Assembly: GCF_002706375.1 (NCBI RefSeq)
Contig: NZ_CP017706.1
Coordinates: forward strand, 1,860,001 to 1,924,000
DNA length: 64,000 nucleotides
Source: Lactobacillus amylovorus DSM 20531
Lineage (GTDB): Bacteria; Bacillota; Bacilli; Lactobacillales; Lactobacillaceae
Direction of reading: 5' to 3'
The stretch's first letter is position 1. Each line of letters begins with the position of its first letter. The notes beneath the pieces were generated by a model. The model was not told the origin of the DNA. It made no database searches and saw nothing but the letters and a program-made list of their open reading frames with translations. Below, piece by piece: positions 13,676-22,551 of the stretch. The translations under genes and the position numbers were made by a program.

Positions 13676-14140
13676 TTATTTCTCTAAAGCGTTAGCAGTT
13701 TCTTCGGTACGGCATACCAAAACATCGCACTTTGAAGTTCTGGTAACGTATTCGGTAACACTACCGATGAGCAAACGTTCAACTGCATTTAGACCAGTTG
13801 CACCGACAACGATCAAGTCAATGTTGTGCTTCTTAGGGAAGTCGTGACCAATGATTGTCTTAGGTGAACCGAACTCAACTGAGTAATGAGAATCCTTTAC
13901 GCCGGCCTTAACAGCACGAGCTTGGTAATCCTTCATTCTCTTTTCAGCATCCTTGGAAACTTGTTCGACCATTGCAGAATCAAAACTTGAAACGTTCTGG
14001 AAAGAACGGGTATCGATTACATGTAAAATTTCCAAAGTTGCATTATTACGCTTAGCGATGGCTACAGCTTTACTAAAAGCCAAATCGGCTTCTTTTGAAC
14101 CATCTACAGAAACTTGAATATTTTTGTATTGTGAAAGCAT
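13676..14140 (-). CDS. Universal stress protein, UspA family
   Basis: A 154-residue alpha/beta protein with the nucleotide-binding fold of the UspA family. It has the N-terminal strand IQVSVDGSKEADLAFSKA and the C-terminal phosphate loop GATGLNAVERLLIGSVTEYV, close to the ATP-binding G-2x-G-9x-G-S/T pattern. Such proteins accumulate under acid, energy or stationary-phase stress; the exact role here is unknown. The ATG follows AGGAAGAGGTG. It has its own terminator. Confidence 0.93.
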   Translation of the reverse strand: MLSQYKNIQVSVDGSKEADLAFSKAVAIAKRNNATLEILHVIDTRSFQNVSSFDSAMVEQVSKDAEKRMKDYQARAVKAGVKDSHYSVEFGSPKTIIGHDFPKKHNIDLIVVGATGLNAVERLLIGSVTEYVTRTSKCDVLVCRTEETANALEK

Positions 14141-14201
14141 TTTCTAAACACCTCTTCCTAATATCTATTCTACCAAAAATTTGGTTATTATTAGGAATAT
14201 A

Positions 14202-14483
14202 TTATTCTTTATTTCCAGTAATTGATAAGCCAAATACCAAGATGGTTAGGGAGGCAAGGAATAGCGTGATTAGGTTAAGATACTTGTTTCCCATAAATAA
14301 AATAATAATTCCAATGACACTTTCAATTAATAGCGAAATTGAAGTCCATTTTAAAATATTAGATAAACGAAGGTCGCCACCAACATCAAAAATCAAAAAA
14401 TGACCATTTCTTCTGTGCCACAGGTACCAAGAGGTAAGCAGTAAAAGAAAAATAAAAATGATCATTACAACTTTTATTACCAT
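14202..14483 (-). CDS. Hypothetical small membrane protein with three helices
   Basis: I do not recognise a family. The 93 residues contain three hydrophobic segments (about 3-21, 46-64 and 69-88) and a short charged stretch HRRNGH after the first. An ACTGGAGAT ribosome site precedes the ATG, which supports translation on this strand over the overlapping plus-strand frame at 14095-14403. It lies between uspA and the 6S RNA gene and has no obvious partner. Confidence 0.65.
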   Translation of the reverse strand: MVIKVVMIIFIFLLLLTSWYLWHRRNGHFLIFDVGGDLRLSNILKWTSISLLIESVIGIIILFMGNKYLNLITLFLASLTILVFGLSITGNKE

Positions 14484-14503
14484 GAAAAATATCTCCAGTT
14501 ACA

Positions 14504-14530
14504 GAAAAAGACGGTCAATTAAGACCGTCT
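14504..14530 (-). terminator. Terminator downstream of the 6S RNA
   Basis: On the minus strand AGACGGTC and GACCGTCT form an 8-bp stem, loop of six, then five T. It would stop transcripts coming from the 6S RNA or from rarA before the small membrane protein gene. Confidence 0.85.
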
Positions 14531-14544
14531 CATTTAATATTCTA

Positions 14545-14741
14545 AAAAATCCGAGTTGACTAAACATAGCATAATGACGCTTGTTGAACCCGCAGTGTTC
14601 AAAATTTGAGTTGACGTCGCAGCGAATATGGATCCTGCACTAAGGCAGTATTCCGATTCGGTAGTTATTCGCCAACCTCCCACGTCTTATAGTTTGATCG
14701 GTCAACTTTATACATTTAAGCTTGTCGATCAACTCAGATCA
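14545..14741 (-). ncRNA. ssrS: 6S RNA (regulator of RNA polymerase)
   Basis: The gap after rarA contains no gene but folds, on the minus strand, into one long irregular hairpin. A 10-bp closing stem pairs 14728-14737 with 14551-14560. A GTTGAC/GTCAAC stem pairs 14701-14706 with 14610-14615. A GCGAATA/TATTCGC stem pairs 14666-14672 with 14622-14628, with a small apical hairpin near 14635-14648. The size (about 190 bases), the open central bulge and the promoter in front fit 6S RNA, which binds sigma-70-type holoenzyme in stationary phase. 6S RNA beside rarA is the arrangement I recall for lactobacilli. Covariation was not tested. Confidence 0.8.
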
Positions 14742-14747
14742 TTTATT

Positions 14748-14776
14748 ATGATAAGGGATCTGGCTATATTTGTCAA
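14748..14776 (-). promoter_or_regulatory. Promoter of the 6S RNA
   Basis: On the minus strand a perfect TTGACA (14771-14776) and TATCAT (14748-14753) are spaced by exactly 17 bases. Transcription would start near 14741, at the foot of the 6S closing stem. It lies at the end of rarA, so the RNA does not depend on rarA transcription. Confidence 0.82.
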
Positions 14777-14781
14777 TAAAA

Positions 14782-16086
14782 TCAGTTTTTAGATAGATCA
14801 TCAGTTTGCATCTGCTTTAGTTTTTGATAAATGGCTTTGTAACGTTGTTCTACCTTAGAATTTCCTTTTGGCCGGAAGTAATTTGCCTTAGTTAAATTGT
14901 CTGGCAAATATTGCTGTGCTACCCAGTCATTTTGATAATCATGAGGATAGAGATAGTTAATGCCGTGTCCTAATTTTTTAGCACCAGAATAATGTGCATC
15001 CTTCAAATTGGCGGGAATAGAGTCAATCTTCTTATTTCGGATATCGCTGAGTGCATTATCAATGGCAGTAATGGCGCTGTTGCTCTTGGGCGACAGCGCA
15101 AGTTCAATTACAGCATTAGCAAGTGGAATCCTAGCTTCAGGCAAGCCCACCATTTGGGCGGCTTGAATAGCCGTCATTGCTCGCTCGGCAGCGGCAGGAT
15201 TAGCTAAACCAATATCTTCATATGCAATTACGGCCAGACGACGACAAATAGAGATTAAATCACCAGATTCGATTAATCTAGCCAAATAGTGCAATGCCGC
15301 ATCAGTATCCGAACCACGGATTGACTTTTGAAAAGCAGAAACTAGATCGTAGTGGCCATCACCAGATGCATCGAAGTTTTGAATCTTCATCTGAATGGAA
15401 TCGGCCATTTCTTTTTGAGTGATCAAAATAGTAGAATCATCTTTATGTTCATTTTTAAGTTCCTGCTTGGTTGAAAGAACGGCTAGTTCTAAGCTATTTA
15501 AAGTAGCTCTCAAATCGCCATTGCCTTTTTCAATTAAAAGCTGGCGAGCATCATCAGTCAGATTAACATTGTATTTGCCCAAGCCATTTTCCTTATCGGC
15601 AAGTGCACGCTCGATGGCCTTAGAAGCATCTTCGCTTGATAAAGGCTTTAATTCGAAAATTTGGCACCGCGAACGAATGGCAGGAGAAATAGATATATAA
15701 GGATTTTCGGTAGTTGCACCGATTAGAATAACTTGTCCTGATTCAAGTAGGGGCAACAGAAAATCCTGTTTGGTTTTATCGAGACGATGAATTTCATCCA
15801 GCAATAAAACGACAGTACCGCTCATTTTGCCTTCTTCGGCAACTTGCTGCAGTTGCTTCTTGCCGTCAGTTGCCGCATTAAGCTTTCTAAAAGCATATTT
15901 AGTGGAACCGGCAATAGCACTAGCAATACTGGTTTTACCAATACCAGGAGGGCCGTAAAGAATCATAGAAGAAAGCAAACGAGCCTCAACCATTCGACGA
16001 ATGATTTTCCCAGGGCCAATTAAATGCTGCTGTCCAACAACTTCGTCCAAATTTTTAGGCCGCATACGGTATGCTAATGGTTTCAT
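14782..16086 (-). CDS. rarA: Replication-associated recombination protein RarA (MgsA), AAA ATPase
   Basis: Clamp-loader-like ATPase that acts at stalled replication forks. The 434 residues start with the RarA pattern PLAYRMRPKNLDEVVGQQHL. Walker A is GPPGIGKTS (about 45-53), Walker B is VVLLLDEIHRLDKTKQD, and the C-terminal tetramerisation region includes GHGINYLYPHDY. It lies 3 bases after yueI with a GGGG ribosome site inside the end of that gene, so the two are probably co-transcribed. The 6S RNA gene follows it. Confidence 0.95.
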   Translation of the reverse strand: MKPLAYRMRPKNLDEVVGQQHLIGPGKIIRRMVEARLLSSMILYGPPGIGKTSIASAIAGSTKYAFRKLNAATDGKKQLQQVAEEGKMSGTVVLLLDEIHRLDKTKQDFLLPLLESGQVILIGATTENPYISISPAIRSRCQIFELKPLSSEDASKAIERALADKENGLGKYNVNLTDDARQLLIEKGNGDLRATLNSLELAVLSTKQELKNEHKDDSTILITQKEMADSIQMKIQNFDASGDGHYDLVSAFQKSIRGSDTDAALHYLARLIESGDLISICRRLAVIAYEDIGLANPAAAERAMTAIQAAQMVGLPEARIPLANAVIELALSPKSNSAITAIDNALSDIRNKKIDSIPANLKDAHYSGAKKLGHGINYLYPHDYQNDWVAQQYLPDNLTKANYFRPKGNSKVEQRYKAIYQKLKQMQTDDLSKN

Positions 16087-16089
16087 TAC

Positions 16090-16557
16090 TTATCCCCGTG
16101 AAATAAATGATGCCAAAAAGCCTTCATGATTTTTGGCTGGTGCATTAAGTTCAGTCTTAGGCATTTCAGGTGGATAAACTTGGTTAATCTTAATTCGTGG
16201 ACGGTTAATTGCAGTTTTGGCTACAACTAAAACTGCGGTATCATTTGGTCCTGTTTGAGCAGTTTCATTATTAACTAGAGTAAAAAGAATATCTTTCTTA
16301 CTGCATTCTGCTTCAACATCGCCCAAGAAGCCATCATCTTTGATATTGCCGTTGATCAAAATAGTGTAACCCTTGAAATCATCGATATGTTTTAAAAAGA
16401 GGGCAATCAATTTAGAATTCTTTACTTCCGTATTATCTAAACGAACTAAAACACGTTCACGTAAAGAACCTAAAAAACGTCTACGTTCATCTTGCTTGGT
16501 TTGAGGCGTAATACCTTGAGCAGCTTGTTCAACACGTTTGTTTAAATCTTCAGTCAT
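16090..16557 (-). CDS. YueI family protein (DUF1694)
   Basis: A 155-residue cytosolic protein of unknown function with the DUF1694 layout: an N-terminal basic helix (LNKRVEQAAQGITPQTKQDE), FLGSLRERVLV, and a central alpha/beta core. The frame is open to 16611, but that part overlaps the rpsD terminator. The ATG at 16557 follows AGAAAGGA by 8 bases. It precedes rarA closely. No catalytic residues can be named. Confidence 0.85.
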   Translation of the reverse strand: MTEDLNKRVEQAAQGITPQTKQDERRRFLGSLRERVLVRLDNTEVKNSKLIALFLKHIDDFKGYTILINGNIKDDGFLGDVEAECSKKDILFTLVNNETAQTGPNDTAVLVVAKTAINRPRIKINQVYPPEMPKTELNAPAKNHEGFLASFISRG

Positions 16558-16591
16558 ATGATTCATCCTTTCTGTTAGTACCAATTGTAAC

Positions 16592-16625
16592 AAAAAAAGG
16601 CTTTCCCACAATGGGGAAAGCCTTT
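16592..16625 (-). terminator. Terminator of rpsD
   Basis: On the minus strand AAAGGCTTTCCCC and GGGAAAGCCTTT form a 12-bp stem with a short loop followed by seven T. It is one of the strongest terminators in the window. Confidence 0.9.
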
Positions 16626-16646
16626 CGACAAAATAAAATGTAAAAA

Positions 16647-17258
16647 TTAAAGTAACTTGTTGTAGTATTCAACAACGAGTAATTCATCAATTTCTGGTTC
16701 CATTTCGTCACGTTCTGGTAAACGTACAAGAGAACCTTCCATCTTGTTGTCGTCAAATGAAACAAATGATGGACGTGCAGTAACTGCATCTAAGGCATCC
16801 TTAACTTGTTGCAAGTTCTTTGACTTTTCCTTCAAACCGATAGTTTGACCAACTGAAACTTCGTATGAAGGAATGTCAACGCGCTTGCCGTCAACAGTGA
16901 TGTGACCATGGTTAACTAATTGTCTAGCTTGTTCTCTAGTAGTAGCTAAACCAAGACGGTAAACAATGTTGTCCAAACGACGTTCAAGCAAGATCATGAA
17001 GTTAACACCGTGTTGACCTTCACGAATCTTACCAGCGCGAGCAAACAAAGTTCTAAATTGACGTTCGTTTAAGCCGTACATCCAACGTAACTTTTGCTTT
17101 TCGTGCAATTGTTGACCGTATTCTGATAAACGACCACGACTGTTAGGACCGTGTTGACCTGGAGCGTAGTTACGACGAGCGATTTCCTTACCAGTACCTG
17201 AAAGAGAAATACCTAATCTTCTTGAACGTTTCCAACTTGGACCTGTATATCTTGACAT
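16647..17258 (-). CDS. rpsD: 30S ribosomal protein S4
   Basis: Primary 16S rRNA-binding protein that nucleates assembly of the small subunit body. The 203 residues begin [16 protein letters not shown] and include YAPGQHG and the S4 RNA-binding domain (about 93-155, [27 protein letters not shown]). There are no zinc-binding cysteines, so it is the zinc-independent form. It is a single-gene unit with its own promoter, a structured leader and a terminator, as is usual in Firmicutes, where S4 represses its own gene. Confidence 0.98.
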   Translation of the reverse strand: MSRYTGPSWKRSRRLGISLSGTGKEIARRNYAPGQHGPNSRGRLSEYGQQLHEKQKLRWMYGLNERQFRTLFARAGKIREGQHGVNFMILLERRLDNIVYRLGLATTREQARQLVNHGHITVDGKRVDIPSYEVSVGQTIGLKEKSKNLQQVKDALDAVTARPSFVSFDDNKMEGSLVRLPERDEMEPEIDELLVVEYYNKLL

Positions 17259-17296
17259 AAAAATCCTCCATAAAATTTATAATGATAATTTTTGGA

Positions 17297-17431
17297 GTAA
17301 AATATTACGAATAAGTTCAACATTCGTGCATCTTGGATTTACATTTTCGCCCAATGCAGCGCGGGTTACTCGTTCACTAAAGCGTTTCAAGATGTTGACG
17401 TTCTTGTCACTTATTGCTGCAAATATTTTAC
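17297..17431 (-). promoter_or_regulatory. Structured leader of rpsD, probable S4 autoregulatory element
   Basis: The minus-strand leader is closed by a perfect 10-bp stem: GTAAAATATT (17422-17431) with AATATTTTAC (17297-17306). Inside it, TCAACATCTTG near 17390 can pair with the CCAAGATG and ATGTTGA segments near 17315-17335. This compact fold sits between the promoter and the ribosome site. S4 of Bacillus represses its own gene through a leader structure; assigning that role here is inference from position and folding. Confidence 0.65.
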
Positions 17432-17440
17432 ACGATTAGT

Positions 17441-17469
17441 ATTATATAGGCTTCAGAATAATAAATCAA
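17441..17469 (-). promoter_or_regulatory. Promoter of rpsD
   Basis: On the minus strand TTGATT (17464-17469) and a perfect TATAAT (17441-17446) are spaced by 17 bases. Transcription would start near 17434, just before the closed leader stem. It is divergent from the ezrA promoter. Confidence 0.8.
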
Positions 17470-17507
17470 GAAATAGGACAGCTTTTTCACATCTTCATAC
17501 CATGTTT

Positions 17508-17516
17508 TGTTATAAT
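17508..17516 (+). promoter_or_regulatory. Promoter of ezrA (extended -10)
   Basis: TGTTATAAT at 17508-17516 is an extended -10 element with a perfect hexamer, 25 bases before the ezrA start. No convincing -35 was found, which is common for extended -10 promoters. Confidence 0.6.
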
Positions 17517-17540
17517 TATAGTAGTTTTGGAGGATAAACG

Positions 17541-19250
17541 ATGTCATCAATTCAAACTATTATTATAATTGCCGTTGTCATCCTTATTATAGTCGTCATT
17601 GCACTCATGCTTTGGGTCAACCGCAGGCAACTGCGTGCGATCGAAGTAATTGACGCAGCAGTCAATGAAATTGAAAAAATGCATCTCGAAGAAGACATTA
17701 CGCGACTAGATAAAATGGATTTGGCCGGTGAAAGTCTAACTACATTAAATACTTGGCGCAAGAGCTACAATGAAACTTCAACTAAAAAATTGCCTCGCGT
17801 GCAACAGTTAGTTGAAGAAGCCGCCCAAGAAAACACCACTTATAAGCTCTTCAAAGCTAGAAAAAATATCAAAGAAGCTCAAGAGATAATCAAGCCTACT
17901 TTAGAAGACGCTCGCAATACTAAGGCCGTTTTTACAGAACTGCTTGAATCAAACAAAGAAAATCAAATGCAGTATAATGCTTTGATTAAGGTATATCGTG
18001 AACTTAGAAAGAGCGTTTTGGCTGGTTCCTTTGAATATGGTGCAGCTATTGATCAAATTGAAGATCAACTTGCATCAATGGAAAGTGACTTTGAAGAAGC
18101 CAAGAACCTTTCCTCTCAAGGTGATCATGTTGAAGCTAAGCGCGTATTGTCTAAGATTAGAATGGCTTTAGGCGCATTGCAAAAACGCTTGCCTAAGATT
18201 AAGGAAGGAAATCATCAATTAGAGGTTGTTTTCCAAGATCAATTGCGTGAATTATCTGATGCCTACAAGAAGATGGTTTCAGAAAAGTATTACATTACTG
18301 ATATAGATGTATTGAAGCGAATTAAAGAAATTCATTGTGAAATTGATGATGCGCGCAAGTTGCTTGCAGAGACTAAGGTTGATGAATTAGCCAAAGAAAA
18401 TAAAAAGATCTCTGGTGAAATCGATGAACTTTATACTGCTTTGGCTAAGGAATACAAGGCTCGTCCATTTGTTGAGAAGAATCAAAATAAGATGTTGACT
18501 TTGATTGCTCATCAACAGGCTGCTTCAAAGAAACTCGTTGAAAAATTGCAACATATTGATGAAAGTTACGAATTAACTCACGGTGAACTTGAGAAGAGTA
18601 AGGAACTTGAAAGAGAAGTCAATGATATGAATCGCCAATATACCGTCGATACGCAAAGTATTGCCGACGGCAAAGGTGTTTACTCCGCAATTCAAGATTC
18701 ATGGTTGCAAATGCTAGATCGTTTGCGTGAAATCGATCAAGAACAAGCTAAGATGTCAACAGATGTTGATGGCTTGTATGATTCAGAAAACGTCGCTAAT
18801 GATTCTATCAAACGCTTTAAGCAAGAAGTTTCGTTAGTATATCGTCGCCTTGAAAGACGCAACTTGCCAGGTAATCCAGATAGTTTTGTTCAAATGTATA
18901 CCTTGGTAGTTAATGAAATCGGTCATGTCAGCGATGAGTTAAGTCAAGTTAGAATCAATATGGAAAAGATTTCTAATGAATTGATCCAAATTTCTGATGA
19001 TGTTGAAAGACTTAAGCGCGAAGCTGATGATATTATTAATTCTGCTAACTTAGTTGAATTAACAATGCAATATTCTAATAAGTACGCTGATAAAGATGCA
19101 ATTAAGCAGGCCCAAAAGCTCGCAATGCAGCTGTACAATGAATATAACTACAAAGATGCATTAGATACCATTGCTACTGCACTTGAAAAAGTAGAACCAG
19201 GCAGCTACCAACGTCTTGAAAATGCATATTATTCAGAACAAAGAGAGTAA
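17541..19250 (+). CDS. ezrA: Septation ring formation regulator EzrA
   Basis: Membrane-anchored regulator that limits FtsZ ring formation to midcell. The 569 residues begin with one membrane helix (about 5-25, outside N-terminus) followed by long coiled-coil, spectrin-like repeats rich in Glu, Lys and Leu. The length and pattern match EzrA. It has its own promoter, stands divergent to rpsD, and is followed by a terminator. Its targets FtsZ, FtsA and SepF are encoded at 40.8-44.0 kb. Confidence 0.93.
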   Translation: MSSIQTIIIIAVVILIIVVIALMLWVNRRQLRAIEVIDAAVNEIEKMHLEEDITRLDKMDLAGESLTTLNTWRKSYNETSTKKLPRVQQLVEEAAQENTTYKLFKARKNIKEAQEIIKPTLEDARNTKAVFTELLESNKENQMQYNALIKVYRELRKSVLAGSFEYGAAIDQIEDQLASMESDFEEAKNLSSQGDHVEAKRVLSKIRMALGALQKRLPKIKEGNHQLEVVFQDQLRELSDAYKKMVSEKYYITDIDVLKRIKEIHCEIDDARKLLAETKVDELAKENKKISGEIDELYTALAKEYKARPFVEKNQNKMLTLIAHQQAASKKLVEKLQHIDESYELTHGELEKSKELEREVNDMNRQYTVDTQSIADGKGVYSAIQDSWLQMLDRLREIDQEQAKMSTDVDGLYDSENVANDSIKRFKQEVSLVYRRLERRNLPGNPDSFVQMYTLVVNEIGHVSDELSQVRINMEKISNELIQISDDVERLKREADDIINSANLVELTMQYSNKYADKDAIKQAQKLAMQLYNEYNYKDALDTIATALEKVEPGSYQRLENAYYSEQRE

Positions 19251-19296
19251 ATAATTGAAGCTTTTAATTATTTGGGCTAAAATTTAGAAGTCAATG

Positions 19297-19322
19297 AACG
19301 GTCAAGCAATTGGCCGTTTTTT
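19297..19322 (+). terminator. Terminator after ezrA
   Basis: AACGGTC pairs with GGCCGTT (one G-T pair) around an 8-base loop, followed by six T. It lies just before the cysteine desulfurase gene. Confidence 0.82.
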
Positions 19323-19340
19323 AATGAAGGGGTAATATTT

Positions 19341-20501
19341 GTGATTTATTTTGATAACAGTGCAACAACTAAGATAGATCCTCAAGTATTGGATACTTAT
19401 AACAAGGTAGCAACCAATATTTGGGGCAATCCTTCCAGTTTGCATAAAATGGGGGACCGTGCTCACCAATTGCTTGAAGCATCTCGCAAGCAAATTGCTG
19501 GATTATTAGGTGTAAAACAACATGAAATTTTCTTTACCTCAGGTGGTACAGAATCAAATAATACAGCGATCAAGGGAACTGCTATTCAAAAGCGGGAATT
19601 TGGTAAGCATATCATTACTTCTAGTGTTGAACATGCTTCAGTTGCCAATAGCTTCACTGCTTTGGAAAACTTGGGCTGGCGTGTGACTCGACTTCCAGTA
19701 GATAAGAAAGGTAGAGTTAATGTTAATGACCTAAGAAATGCAATTGATTCAGATACAACGCTAGTTTCAATCATGGGTGTTAATAACGAGATTGGGACCA
19801 TTCAACCAATCGATGAAATTAGTGATTTGCTTGAAAATTATCCAACGATTCAATTCCACGTTGATAACGTTCAAGCACTTGGCAAGAATATTTGGGATAA
19901 AGTCTTCACACCAAGAGTAGACTTATCTAGCTTATCTGCTCACAAGTTCCATGCACCTCGTGGTATTGGTATTCTTTATAAAAAAGAAGGCAAGATGCTT
20001 AGTCCGCTTAATGATGGTGGCGGCCAAGAAAAGGGGCTTCGTTCAGGTACCGAAAACTTACCAGCAATTGCAGGGATGGCAAAAGCAATTCGTCTTTTAC
20101 TTGAAGATGAACCTGAAAAGGCTGCTAGAGAAGCTGCAATTAAGGCAAAGATTGTTGATTATTTGAAGCAAAAGCCAGGTATTGATATCTTTTCACCAGT
20201 TCAAGACAACTTTGCACCACACATTTTATGCTTTGCCTTAGAAGGCATTCGTGGAGAAACTTTGGTGCATACGCTTGAAGATCAAGATATTTATACTTCA
20301 ACTACTTCTGCTTGTGCTTCAAAGACAGCAGATGAAGCAAGCACCTTGGTTTCTATGCATATTGATGATAAGATTGCTACTAGTGCAATTCGTTTAAGTT
20401 TTGATGAAACGAATACGCTTGAAGAGGCAGATGAGTTTATCAAGGTCTTTGATAAGATCTATAACCATTTTGCTAAAATTAATCATTTGGGAGAAAATTA
20501 A
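19341..20501 (+). CDS. Cysteine desulfurase (NifS/IscS class), ThiI partner
   Basis: PLP enzyme that removes sulfur from cysteine and holds it as a persulfide. Visible features are [11 protein letters not shown] at the N-terminus, TSGGTESNN, the PLP lysine in [12 protein letters not shown], and the active-site cysteine in TTSACASK. The 386-residue length is normal. The start is GTG behind AAGGGG. Its stop overlaps the thiI start, so it most likely feeds sulfur to ThiI for 4-thiouridine in tRNA. A second desulfurase at 50.7 kb is paired with mnmA. Confidence 0.94.
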   Translation: MIYFDNSATTKIDPQVLDTYNKVATNIWGNPSSLHKMGDRAHQLLEASRKQIAGLLGVKQHEIFFTSGGTESNNTAIKGTAIQKREFGKHIITSSVEHASVANSFTALENLGWRVTRLPVDKKGRVNVNDLRNAIDSDTTLVSIMGVNNEIGTIQPIDEISDLLENYPTIQFHVDNVQALGKNIWDKVFTPRVDLSSLSAHKFHAPRGIGILYKKEGKMLSPLNDGGGQEKGLRSGTENLPAIAGMAKAIRLLLEDEPEKAAREAAIKAKIVDYLKQKPGIDIFSPVQDNFAPHILCFALEGIRGETLVHTLEDQDIYTSTTSACASKTADEASTLVSMHIDDKIATSAIRLSFDETNTLEEADEFIKVFDKIYNHFAKINHLGEN

Positions 20502-21718
20502 TGGAATATACAGAAGTTATGGTCCGTTACGGGGAGCTCTCAACTAAGGGAAAGAACAGAAAGGACTTTATCAATCGTTTGGCAACCAACGTTGAAAGAG
20601 TATTGAAGGATTTTCCTCAAATTGAATTCCACCCACGTCACGACCGCATGCACATCATTTTAAACGGTGCGCCATTTGCTGAAGTTGATAAACGCCTGAA
20701 AAAGGTGTTTGGTATTCAAACCTACTCACCAGCAATTAAAATTCCTAAAACCTTGGAAGATATTGAAAAAACTTCTTTGGAATTAATGAATGAAACTTTT
20801 AAGCCAGGCATGACTTTTAAGGTAAATACTAAGCGTAGTGATCACAAGTTTGAATACGACACTAATCAACTTAACAATTTGGTTGGTGATTACTTATTTG
20901 ATCATATCGATCACTTGAAGGCTGAAATGAAGCATCCAGATTTAGTACTTAGAATTGAAGTACGCCAAGACGCTGTTTACATTTCAAACCAACTTCTTCA
21001 CGGTGTTGGCGGTATGCCTGTAGGTACTGCTGGTAAGGCAGTGATGATGCTTTCAGGTGGTATTGATTCGCCAGTTGCTTCATGGCTTGCTTTGAAGCGC
21101 GGGGTAGATATTGAAATGGTTCACTTCTTTAGCCCTCCTTACACTACTGAAAAGGCATTGGCTAAGGCTAAGGAACTTACTGGTATTTTGGCAAATTATG
21201 CAGGTAAAATTAATTTTATTGCTGTCCCATTTGCTGAAATTCAAGAAACCATTAAGGAAAAGTTGCCTGAAGGCTACTTGATGACTGTTCAACGCCGTTT
21301 CATGCTTCAACTTGCTGATCGTATCCGTGCAATGCGCGGTGGCTTAGCAATCTTTAACGGTGAATCAGTTGGTCAAGTTGCTTCTCAAACTTTACAATCA
21401 ATGGTTGCCATCAATGATGTAACTACCACGCCAGTTATTCGTCCAGTAGCTACAATGGACAAGACTGAAATCATTGCTAAGGCTGAAGAAATTGGTACCT
21501 TTGATCTTTCAATTCAACCATTTGAAGATTGCTGTACTATTTTTGCTCCACCACGTCCTAAGACTAAGCCAAAGCTTGAAAAAGCTCGCGAATATGAAGC
21601 TCGTCTTGATGTGGAAGGACTTATTCAAAGAGCTTTGGATGGTATTGAAGTTACACCAATTTATCCAAACGAAAAATTCTTGGACGATAAGGCTCAAGAA
21701 GACGCAAGCTTATTGTAA
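20501..21718 (+). CDS. thiI: tRNA 4-thiouridine synthase ThiI
   Basis: Adenylates U8 of tRNA and inserts sulfur to form 4-thiouridine. The 405 residues contain the NFLD/THUMP region (about 60-165) and the PP-loop [11 protein letters not shown] (about 185). The C-terminal rhodanese domain of the E. coli enzyme is absent, as is usual in Firmicutes. The start overlaps the stop of the desulfurase gene (TTAATGG), implying coupled translation. A terminator follows. Confidence 0.96.
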   Translation: MEYTEVMVRYGELSTKGKNRKDFINRLATNVERVLKDFPQIEFHPRHDRMHIILNGAPFAEVDKRLKKVFGIQTYSPAIKIPKTLEDIEKTSLELMNETFKPGMTFKVNTKRSDHKFEYDTNQLNNLVGDYLFDHIDHLKAEMKHPDLVLRIEVRQDAVYISNQLLHGVGGMPVGTAGKAVMMLSGGIDSPVASWLALKRGVDIEMVHFFSPPYTTEKALAKAKELTGILANYAGKINFIAVPFAEIQETIKEKLPEGYLMTVQRRFMLQLADRIRAMRGGLAIFNGESVGQVASQTLQSMVAINDVTTTPVIRPVATMDKTEIIAKAEEIGTFDLSIQPFEDCCTIFAPPRPKTKPKLEKAREYEARLDVEGLIQRALDGIEVTPIYPNEKFLDDKAQEDASLL

Positions 21719-21724
21719 CAATTT

Positions 21725-21754
21725 AGCTAGAAGTCTAACTTCTAGCTTTTTTTG
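21725..21754 (+). terminator. Terminator after thiI
   Basis: AGCTAGAAGT and ACTTCTAGCT form a perfect 10-bp stem with a three-base loop, followed by seven T. The next gene starts 12 bases later. Confidence 0.92.
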
Positions 21755-21765
21755 TAGGTGAAATT

Positions 21766-22392
21766 ATGAGAATTGATAAATATTTGGCTAATATGAATGT
21801 TGGCTCAAGAAAAGAAGTTCATCAATTAATTAAAAAGGGTGTAGTGGCTGTAAATGGTAAAACTGTCAAAACGCCTAAAGAGAAGATTGATGAAGAGGAT
21901 ATTGTCACAGTTAGTGGCGAAAAAGTAGCTTATCAAAAATATCATTACTTTTTATTGAATAAGCCTAAGGGGGTTCTTTCTGCTACAGAGGACTGCAGTC
22001 AGAAGACAGTTATTTCATTGCTTAAGCCTGAAGATCGTTATCAAGGAATTGTGCCAGTAGGTAGACTCGATAAAGATACGACTGGCTTGCTTCTTTTGAC
22101 TAATGATGGTCAATTAAATCATGAATTGTTAGCACCAAATAAGCACGTGGCTAAAGTTTATCGTGCGCAAATAGCAGGTGTGGCAGATGATAAAACTGTT
22201 AAAACTTTTGCATCTTGCATGACACTGGGCGATGGAACTAAGTTAAAGCCAGCTAAATTGAAAGTTTTAAAGCAAGATAAGGAAAATGATACTTCTGAGA
22301 TTGAAATTGAGATTAGCGAAGGAAAGTATCATCAAATTAAGCGAATGTTTGGCGCGGTGGGGATGAAAGTTACGGTACTGGATAGATTGTAG
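21766..22392 (+). CDS. rsuA: 16S rRNA pseudouridine synthase, RsuA family, truncated by an in-frame stop
   Basis: Converts a 16S rRNA uridine (U516 in E. coli) to pseudouridine. An N-terminal S4 domain (MRIDKYLANMNVGSRKEV) is followed by the catalytic Asp in VGRLDKDTTGLLLLTNDG and the motif GKYHQIKRMFGAVG. Translation ends at TAG 22390-22392 after VTVLDRL. The same frame then continues for 23 codons to TAG 22462-22464 and reads MGKLHLPADLRRGKYVEL, which is exactly the family's C-terminal pattern. The gene therefore carries a premature amber codon and lacks its last 23 residues. The catalytic core is intact, so partial activity is possible. Confidence 0.9.
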   Translation: MRIDKYLANMNVGSRKEVHQLIKKGVVAVNGKTVKTPKEKIDEEDIVTVSGEKVAYQKYHYFLLNKPKGVLSATEDCSQKTVISLLKPEDRYQGIVPVGRLDKDTTGLLLLTNDGQLNHELLAPNKHVAKVYRAQIAGVADDKTVKTFASCMTLGDGTKLKPAKLKVLKQDKENDTSEIEIEISEGKYHQIKRMFGAVGMKVTVLDRL

Positions 22393-22464
22393 ATGGGAAA
22401 GTTACATTTGCCAGCTGATTTAAGGCGTGGTAAATATGTTGAACTTAGCTTAGAGAAAATTTAG
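22393..22464 (+). other. Untranslated C-terminal codons of rsuA
   Basis: Twenty-three in-frame codons beyond the premature TAG keep the RsuA-family C-terminus (MGKLHLPADL, RRGKYVELSLEKI) without frameshift or further stop. Their good preservation suggests that the stop arose recently. From 22465 to 22551 I see only AT-rich sequence with no gene. Confidence 0.75.
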
Positions 22465-22551
22465 AATATAAAGTAAATAATTTTATACTAATATATTCAA
22501 TAAAAATTAAGTAATAATTAAAAAATATAAATAAACGCCGATTGTAAAATC

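Noticed and set aside
14095-14403. A 102-residue plus-strand frame over the uspA leader and the small membrane protein
   Set aside because: It is antisense to a frame with a good ribosome site and clear membrane helices, and has no start signal of its own.
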